Part shown: positions 5,501-8,707 of the stretch, one piece after another
Layout: every line of letters begins with the position of its first letter
Position numbering within the stretch: position 1 is the first letter of the stretch
Source: a bacterium
GTDB lineage: Bacteria > UBP14 > UBA6098
Length of the DNA: 8,707 nt
Reading direction: 5' to 3'
Assembly (NCBI GenBank): GCA_030642425.1
Contig: DAOWNU010000059.1
Span: 1 to 8,707 of the forward strand
Position numbers and translations under genes: made by a program
Notes under the pieces: generated by a model
Seen by the model: only the letters and a program-made list of their open reading frames with translations
The model's database searches: none
What the model was told of the DNA's origin: nothing

Positions 5501-8238
5501 AAAGCGTCTATAATAGAGCCGTAAGTTGCAGCGTAGCCTGCCGATGGGTCGGTAAAGTTAAAACCACCGTCGATACGATTCTCTCCGAGAGCTATAAGTC
5601 CGGGGTCGGAGTATGATGAGTTCACAAGCCATGTTGTTGTTGTAGGAACAGTGCTCGGGTAAGACTCTATCCATATCGCCTCATCGTGATCCACAGGGTA
5701 AATATGCAAATCGGCGCCGTTTATTGTCATCGGGTCGGTGAATGTTTTCTCGCCCGCTACGCTCTGGTCTCCTGTCAGGTGGACAGAGAGCGGGTCGGTC
5801 TCCGCCCCGCCGCCGCCGCTGAGAACTATGTCGGTCGTGCCGTCGTAATAATGCAAATGGCCGGGGCCGTCGTCCACCCACGTGCCGGGCATGCCTGCGG
5901 GCAGCGGGTTCACCGCTTGCGGTGTGTATCCGAAACCGGTCGGATCGACGAGGCCATCGACATACATCTTGCCGGAGACATAGACGTCGCCGTCGAGATA
6001 TGCGGCCAATCCGGTAGCGCCGGTATTCGTCGCGTATATTCCCGCGGAGTCGCCCTCGAACCATCCGCCGACCATACCGCCGAGACCGACAATGCCCGCC
6101 GAGTCGCCCTGTGCGACCCAGCCGATGTCGGTATTATCCCAGAGGGTTTTCAGCGTATCGAGCGGATACTCGTTGCAGAGGCTGTCGAAATGCCACGTGA
6201 GTATCGAGTCTATATCGATGCTGTCGATCCAAGATTCTACGAAGGAGTCGAGGTCGGTAAAGCCGAGCATATTATACAGCAGCGAGTCCCAATACATATA
6301 GAACATCGTGTCCTGATTCAAGCTAACATCATACCACAAACCGACGCCTATCGAATCATAGAGGAATTCGAGTGTAACAAAGGTATCCTCGTTGAACGTC
6401 ATATATGTGAAGTCTCCCGCGTTGTCCAGTTTAAGTGTGGCCAGCGTATCGCCGTTGAAGATCATCGCCCTTCCATCCGGCAATATCGCGAACTCAAGAG
6501 AAGTAAGCGTGTCCCATGGGGTATATATCTGACCCTGATAGCCTTGCCACGTCGCCCACAGCAAGGTGTCCGCGTTATAAAGAACGGCGTATCCATCGGG
6601 GATATCGACTCGATCCATGTATCCCAGACCCAATCCGACCGGTATCACGCCGGCCAGCGCCCACGGGTCGTGGAAGTCAACATAATATAAAGTATCGCCG
6701 TCGAGCTCGAAAGATGTGCCGTCTATTGTCGTGTTGACGTCGAAATAGGCCAGAGTATCCCCTAACGCCCAGACCGCGACGCTGGACGTTACGTCGTCGT
6801 ATCTAACATATCCTATCGTGTCGCCGTTATAGATGATGCCGACGCCGTCGGACGATGTTAGTCGATAGGGGTCGATGGACGCGATTGTGTCGCCGAACGC
6901 CCAGATGATGAATTCGTAGTCATTCGGGCCGGTGGTCTCATACTTAGCGTAGGCGAGCGTGTCGTCGTTATAGAGGAATGCCCTTCCGTTTGGAATGGCC
7001 ACGACGTTAAGGTCGAACAGCGTATCCGAATCGGTATAGACCAGGGCCTGCCAGTTATCGACGGTCATCCAGGCCAGTGTGTCGCCCTCATACAAGATAG
7101 AATACCCCGTTGGAATCGATTCGAGATCGAGTATTCCGAGAGCCAGGCCCATCCAGACCGCGCTGACCGCAGTGACCGGGTTGCTGAAATCGGCGTAGTA
7201 GAGGGTGTCGCCGTTGTATTCGAAGGACGCGCCGTCCATATCGACGTTCACATCGAGATAGACTAACGTGTCGCCGAAGGCCCAGATGGCGATGCTTTTT
7301 GTGGCATCGTCGTAGGCCGCATAGGCGAGCGTGTCGCCATCGAAGAGGATTGCGTATCCGTCGTCTATTTCGACGGCCTCGAGGACGGCGGTGTCGCCGT
7401 TGAAAGACGCCATAAACGCGCCGCTCGGGTCGTCATACCAAATATGGCCGACCGTGTCGCCATCGAAAAGCATAGCGATCCCGTTCGTTGTTCGCACGAA
7501 CTCTATAAGGTCGGGGATATTGAGGTTCATCAGGCTGTCGAGCATTTCGTAGTAATACCAAATGGAATCCTCGGTCCAGCCCGTTTCTGCATAGAATGTA
7601 TCTGCAATGTGTTGGATGAAATCGAATTTATCGAGAAGCAGAATTATCGAATCGCTTGTCCAGCTTCTGTCGTAGAACTCGTTGAGAACGAGCGTCCAGT
7701 CCAGGATATTCACTTCGCCGATACCATCGTTCCAGAGGATCGTGCGGATACTGTCCCGCATAATCGACCACGCGAGCAAGCTGTCTATTGGATAGCCGCG
7801 CGCATCGAAATAGTTGGTCAGCGAATCCGCGAAGAAAGCCCAGTCGCAGATATTGTAGTTACAAAGGCTTTCGGCATTGGCGGAGTTAAAGGAATACGCC
7901 GATGTGGAGAGCGGTTCTCGCGGGGCCAGGACATCCGTGCCGATAATTATCTCGAGCCAGTATTGCATGTTGAACGGAATGTCCAGCGGGCTTCCTTCGG
8001 TGCCGAGACGCACCGAGAAGAAGCCATCGACAATACCGACACCGTAATGTGTCTCGGTCCATATTACACCGGGACCGGTCTCGACCTCGTAAATGCGGAA
8101 TGTGATATCGTGCGCGCCGTCGATAGGCTCGCCGTCGATATCGGTGACTTTCGCCTGATAGTTCATTGTGGCGGGAACTGCAATTGCGATCGAAGCAATC
8201 ATACAGAGAATAATGAAAGTATAGATTACTCTGTTCAC
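2548..8238 (-). CDS. Giant secreted modular fibre-like surface protein (1896 residues)
   Basis: One uninterrupted 1896-residue frame. The GTG start at 8238 is the first possible one: an in-frame TAA (8250-8248) overlaps its Shine-Dalgarno TAAGGAGG. Domains in order: signal peptide 1-20 (cleavage AIA/VP); 21-120, the 'MNYQAKVTD..G.P..G...FRIYE...WTE...DGFFSVRLG...PL' domain that heads many exported proteins of FCB-group bacteria; 121-250, a helical, DSL/DSI-rich linker; 253-652, a beta-rich GDTL repeat region; 701-760, GDSAGI and AAYLDGDVYVSG stalk motifs; 773-835, tail-fibre-like linkers (HLHYYDGTTDIVLSG, LTGDQSVAGEKTF); 955-1093, two DTLW/DTIE modules; 1131-1285, jelly roll 1 (EGFEG at 1135); 1380-1427, a worn module; 1444-1608, jelly roll 2 (EGFES at 1448); 1646-1711, a third clear module; 1731-1744 and 1833-1848, GIGxxxP-LDV stalk motifs; and a GTWRIIRSG...WVTKNTMSP cap. 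It is very acidic and has no C-terminal anchor, T9SS tail or S74 chaperone that I can see. A surface or extracellular fibre is inferred; no enzyme motif was found. Confidence 0.96.
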   Translation of the reverse strand: MNRVIYTFIILCMIASIAIAVPATMNYQAKVTDIDGEPIDGAHDITFRIYEVETGPGVIWTETHYGVGIVDGFFSVRLGTEGSPLDIPFNMQYWLEIIIGTDVLAPREPLSTSAYSFNSANAESLCNYNICDWAFFADSLTNYFDARGYPIDSLLAWSIMRDSIRTILWNDGIGEVNILDWTLVLNEFYDRSWTSDSIILLLDKFDFIQHIADTFYAETGWTEDSIWYYYEMLDSLMNLNIPDLIEFVRTTNGIAMLFDGDTVGHIWYDDPSGAFMASFNGDTAVLEAVEIDDGYAILFDGDTLAYAAYDDATKSIAIWAFGDTLVYLDVNVDMDGASFEYNGDTLYYADFSNPVTAVSAVWMGLALGILDLESIPTGYSILYEGDTLAWMTVDNWQALVYTDSDTLFDLNVVAIPNGRAFLYNDDTLAYAKYETTGPNDYEFIIWAFGDTIASIDPYRLTSSDGVGIIYNGDTIGYVRYDDVTSSVAVWALGDTLAYFDVNTTIDGTSFELDGDTLYYVDFHDPWALAGVIPVGLGLGYMDRVDIPDGYAVLYNADTLLWATWQGYQGQIYTPWDTLTSLEFAILPDGRAMIFNGDTLATLKLDNAGDFTYMTFNEDTFVTLEFLYDSIGVGLWYDVSLNQDTMFYMYWDSLLYNMLGFTDLDSFVESWIDSIDIDSILTWHFDSLCNEYPLDTLKTLWDNTDIGWVAQGDSAGIVGLGGMVGGWFEGDSAGIYATNTGATGLAAYLDGDVYVSGKMYVDGLVDPTGFGYTPQAVNPLPAGMPGTWVDDGPGHLHYYDGTTDIVLSGGGGAETDPLSVHLTGDQSVAGEKTFTDPMTINGADLHIYPVDHDEAIWIESYPSTVPTTTTWLVNSSYSDPGLIALGENRIDGGFNFTDPSAGYAATYGSIIDAFGVPHLIGGLGGISPIYKAAVFGLCMDDVDYAGYFIGDVHIDGGFTVDSIYNPESDTLWIENKLWVQELITDTIEANPGMEVFFHSPVRGGEANFYGISTAYITPYGSATCVDFTSRISVDTIFNVHGDTLWLDDKVWMEELVTDTIESRGDFVFVKDAFGIQDSFFFDGAWRTTWGAGGSYIENQFAAAQSPADFWIDGDGTIEGTATFGAAPVPPTYLLQEGFEGTFLPTGWTEYGAGDPAGWQLSTTSSHSGSNSAFHDDDNVANRCIDYIVSPELNCTGAAGLSLTFWDDMYYASFYDSGYVVVSTASATGPWTLLWNAGGIDRDWGTQINIDLSAYDGESQLWIAWVYEGDYAYRWYIDDVELGYGGGGGCGLLTISCGSISADGFGDFGDDLSTGGNLGVGVDLTVYGDAYLYGDLDVSSYSYFWDDAEFDADLFVENYLVVEGGWGSGIVLDDDTIYTWDDITIRLDTINAVDHDTVVVSEALKVMGELIADSIQAVEDTIFLDDHILVDGCGLFRSSSGGSSTTLYTEGFESGDPPTGWAEADVVTCGDLYYQGSTSHPSGYSPTEGATLVRFDAYNCNGGEIQLEQTTSFSTSGFTNIQVGFDMLHDTGYSSNDDRVTLRYSTDGTIWNDVQTYSRYDGTTGWATETATLPTGAENQANLYLAFYFISAYGNDVHIDNLVVNSVDPGTISEVEICGGDVTADNDIEGGTFTLNGATITDWPEVGKKLDVDTLFNSDNDTLWIKDKLWTLEVITDTIESEGDVVFIKDALGVRDSFFFDGAWRTSWPAGGGADADWTISGSDMYSAVSGYVGIGTTTPGAKLNIIAHNTDKAILVNTDGTNRAVDIISSNAASVSSALYINNAGSGAGLDAGNSGTGPAIAGWSSGTGDLFELVRWEDPIWVTKFIVLNNGNVGIGETSPSSALDVDGDIEVDASNAFYFGDPTTDGTWRIIRSGTNLVFQLREGGAWVTKNTMSP
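3106..3303 (-). repeat. DTLW/DTIE stalk module, copy 3 of the giant gene
   Basis: Residues 1646-1711 read VDTLFN, DTLWIKDKLW, TDTIES, DVVFIKDALG and DSFFFDGAWRTSW. It shares a 30-base identical stretch with copy 2 (3131-3160 against 4985-5014), much closer than the rest of the module, which points to recent duplication or gene conversion. Here the module leads into the GIGxxxP tail instead of a jelly roll. A worn fourth copy may lie at 3958-4101 (DTINAV, DTVVVSEALK, ADSIQA). Confidence 0.85.
4960..5157 (-). repeat. DTLW/DTIE stalk module, copy 2 of the giant gene
   Basis: Residues 1028-1093 read VDTIFN, then DTLWLDDKVW, TDTIES, DFVFVKDAFG and DSFFFDGAWRTTW. It pairs closely with the copy at 3106-3303. 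A further N-terminal half copy lies at 5230-5376 (VDSIYN, DTLWIENKLW, TDTIEA). The module leads into jelly roll 1, so it probably forms the stalk segment below a globular head. Confidence 0.85.
6283..7482 (-). repeat. Hierarchical protein repeat: 21-residue units, 42-residue pairs, about 168-residue super-repeat
   Basis: Residues 253-652 of the giant protein are about nineteen units of 19-24 residues with the core [FY]xGDTLxY. Units alternate in type: odd ones open with G-x-[AGS] (GYAILFDGDTLAYA at 294, GASFEYNGDTLYYA at 336, GRAFLYNDDTLAYA at 418); even ones do not (SIAIWAFGDTLVYLDV at 315). Eight units form a block that is repeated: 294-464 matches 465-630 unit for unit, for example SIAIWAFGDTLVYLDVN with SVAVWALGDTLAYFDVN, and GASFEYNGDTLYYADF with GTSFELDGDTLYYVDF. 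A partial start of another block lies at 253-293 and another at 631-652. By hand count the 400 residues hold 63 Asp/Glu, 8 Lys/Arg and no Cys. A 42-residue four-strand unit would suit a beta-propeller blade or a beta-solenoid turn; the fold is not established. Confidence 0.85.
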
Positions 8239-8326
8239 TTCGCCTCCTTAAAGTAAAGGTGTGTTTTACATTATGTCTAATTTAAGTTAATTAAAAAATA
8301 TCAATCGAACAAGTCTTTTTTTTTTA
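8239..8326 (-). promoter_or_regulatory. AT-rich intergenic region, possible promoter of the fibre genes
   Basis: This 88-base gap is far richer in A and T than its surroundings. On the minus strand it starts near a run of ten A (8325-8316), then TTGATA (8304-8299), a TTTTTT/AATTAA stretch and CATAAT (8275-8270), about 30 bases before the Shine-Dalgarno. CATAAT could be a -10 box, but the -35 at proper spacing would be only the T-run, and TTGATA is 23 bases away. A promoter is plausible from position and composition but is not shown. No hairpin plus U-tract terminator for the upstream gene is seen. Confidence 0.35.
8241..8249 (-). promoter_or_regulatory. Ribosome binding site that fixes the GTG start of the giant gene
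   Basis: The minus strand reads TAAGGAGGCGAAGTG. AGGAGG lies four bases before GTG (8238-8236), slightly closer than ideal, and the TAA within it closes the upstream frame. No ATG is available before codon 13, which lies within the signal peptide, so GTG is the supported start. Confidence 0.8.
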
Positions 8327-8707
8327 TTATCTCATTTCAGGTTGTGCCATGATGTTTATTATTAGTGTCTTGTCGCCGTAGGAAGTGGAATCTCCGGGGA
8401 TTGGGACGCAAAGCTGGAGCCACATATTAGTTGTATCCGGCGGGTTGAAATTCATATCGAAGCCACCCGGCCCGAAGCGGTCGGAAGTGGCCCAATCGTG
8501 CGGCATCGGTGGGATAGCGTCGAATAAGGGATCGTAGAGGACGGGTTCGATCTGCTGGAATCTTGCCCGCAGTGAAAACTTGTTTTCGTCCGGATAGATT
8601 CCCGTTTGCCAGTCCGCGGAATCCGTAATCGCGAGGCCGAGTTGAATATACATATCCGACATGTTCGCGACGAATATTTCGTCGCCTGTGGTCATGGATT
8701 TAACGGA
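8327..8707 (-). CDS. C-terminal end of a beta-rich, probably exported protein, cut at the window edge
   Basis: The frame is open from the right edge to TAA at 8329-8327, giving 126 visible residues (SVKSMTTGDEIF... to ...NIMAQPEMR). The internal ATG at 8695 has no special claim to be the start, since the frame continues to the edge. The sequence alternates hydrophobic residues and turns, with MYIQLGLAITDSADWQTG, ENKFSLRARF, a W..SDRFGPGGFDMNF stretch and a closing MWLQLCVPIPGDSTSYGD then TLIINIMAQP. It resembles, from memory, Ig-like C-terminal domains of exported proteins in uncultured FCB lineages that end in an 'LWLQL..P...T..I.I.AQ' strand pair; I cannot name a family. It has one Cys and no membrane segment. 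It is transcribed towards the giant gene, 88 nt before it, and may belong to the same locus. Confidence 0.85.
   Translation of the reverse strand, partial: SVKSMTTGDEIFVANMSDMYIQLGLAITDSADWQTGIYPDENKFSLRARFQQIEPVLYDPLFDAIPPMPHDWATSDRFGPGGFDMNFNPPDTTNMWLQLCVPIPGDSTSYGDKTLIINIMAQPEMR

Noticed and set aside
5686..6690. 334-residue plus-strand open frame
   Set aside because: Antisense shadow of the giant gene, spanning the GDTL repeats; no leader, no ribosome binding site and no recognisable motif.
2548..8238. Prophage tail region
   Set aside because: Tail-fibre-like motifs exist, but both proteins have Sec signal peptides and no other phage gene is in the window.
7444..8256. 270-residue plus-strand open frame
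   Set aside because: Antisense to the signal peptide, N-terminal domain and linker of the giant protein, which are well supported.
8316..8325. Terminator formed by the ten-T run on the plus strand
   Set aside because: No GC-rich stem precedes it on the plus strand and no plus-strand gene ends there.

Overview
The window looks like a stretch of chromosome from an uncultured Gram-negative bacterium of the FCB type (the Fibrobacterota / Zixibacteria / KSB1 / Cloacimonadota kind of lineage). This is inferred from the signature N-terminal domain of the giant protein, from the GIGxxxP-LDV stalk motifs and from strong AGGAGG ribosome binding sites. No marker gene is present, so the phylum cannot be fixed. 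No tRNA, rRNA, CRISPR array, transposase or phage structural operon is visible.

All credible genes lie on the minus strand, so the order of transcription runs from high to low coordinates. (1) 8707-8327 is the C-terminal end of a probably exported beta-rich protein. (2) After an AT-rich gap comes a 1896-residue secreted modular protein (8238-2548) with a GTG start. It has a signal peptide, a 'NYQAKVTD...FRIYE' domain, a helical linker, a hierarchical 21/42/168-residue repeat region, phage-tail-like linker motifs, stalk modules, two 'EGFEG' jelly-roll domains and a GIGxxxP tail. (3) 74 nt further on, past a strong hairpin, is a 346-residue secreted protein (2473-1433) built from the same stalk and jelly-roll parts. 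(4) A 524-nt gap holds two REP-like palindromic elements and a 21/42-bp tandem array. (5) The array runs directly into a cytoplasmic-looking protein (908-1, cut by the window edge) with a helical N-terminal part and a C-terminal fibronectin type III domain.

The two central genes share domain vocabulary, near-identical ribosome binding sites and close spacing, so they are best read as an operon making a large cell-surface or secreted fibre-like protein and a smaller companion. Function (adhesion, surface coat, matrix) is inferred from architecture only. The most unusual features are the three-level repeat in the giant protein, the jelly-roll domains spliced into a stalk between glycine-rich hinges, and the heptad-coding tandem array whose frame ends in an ATGA overlap with the FnIII gene.
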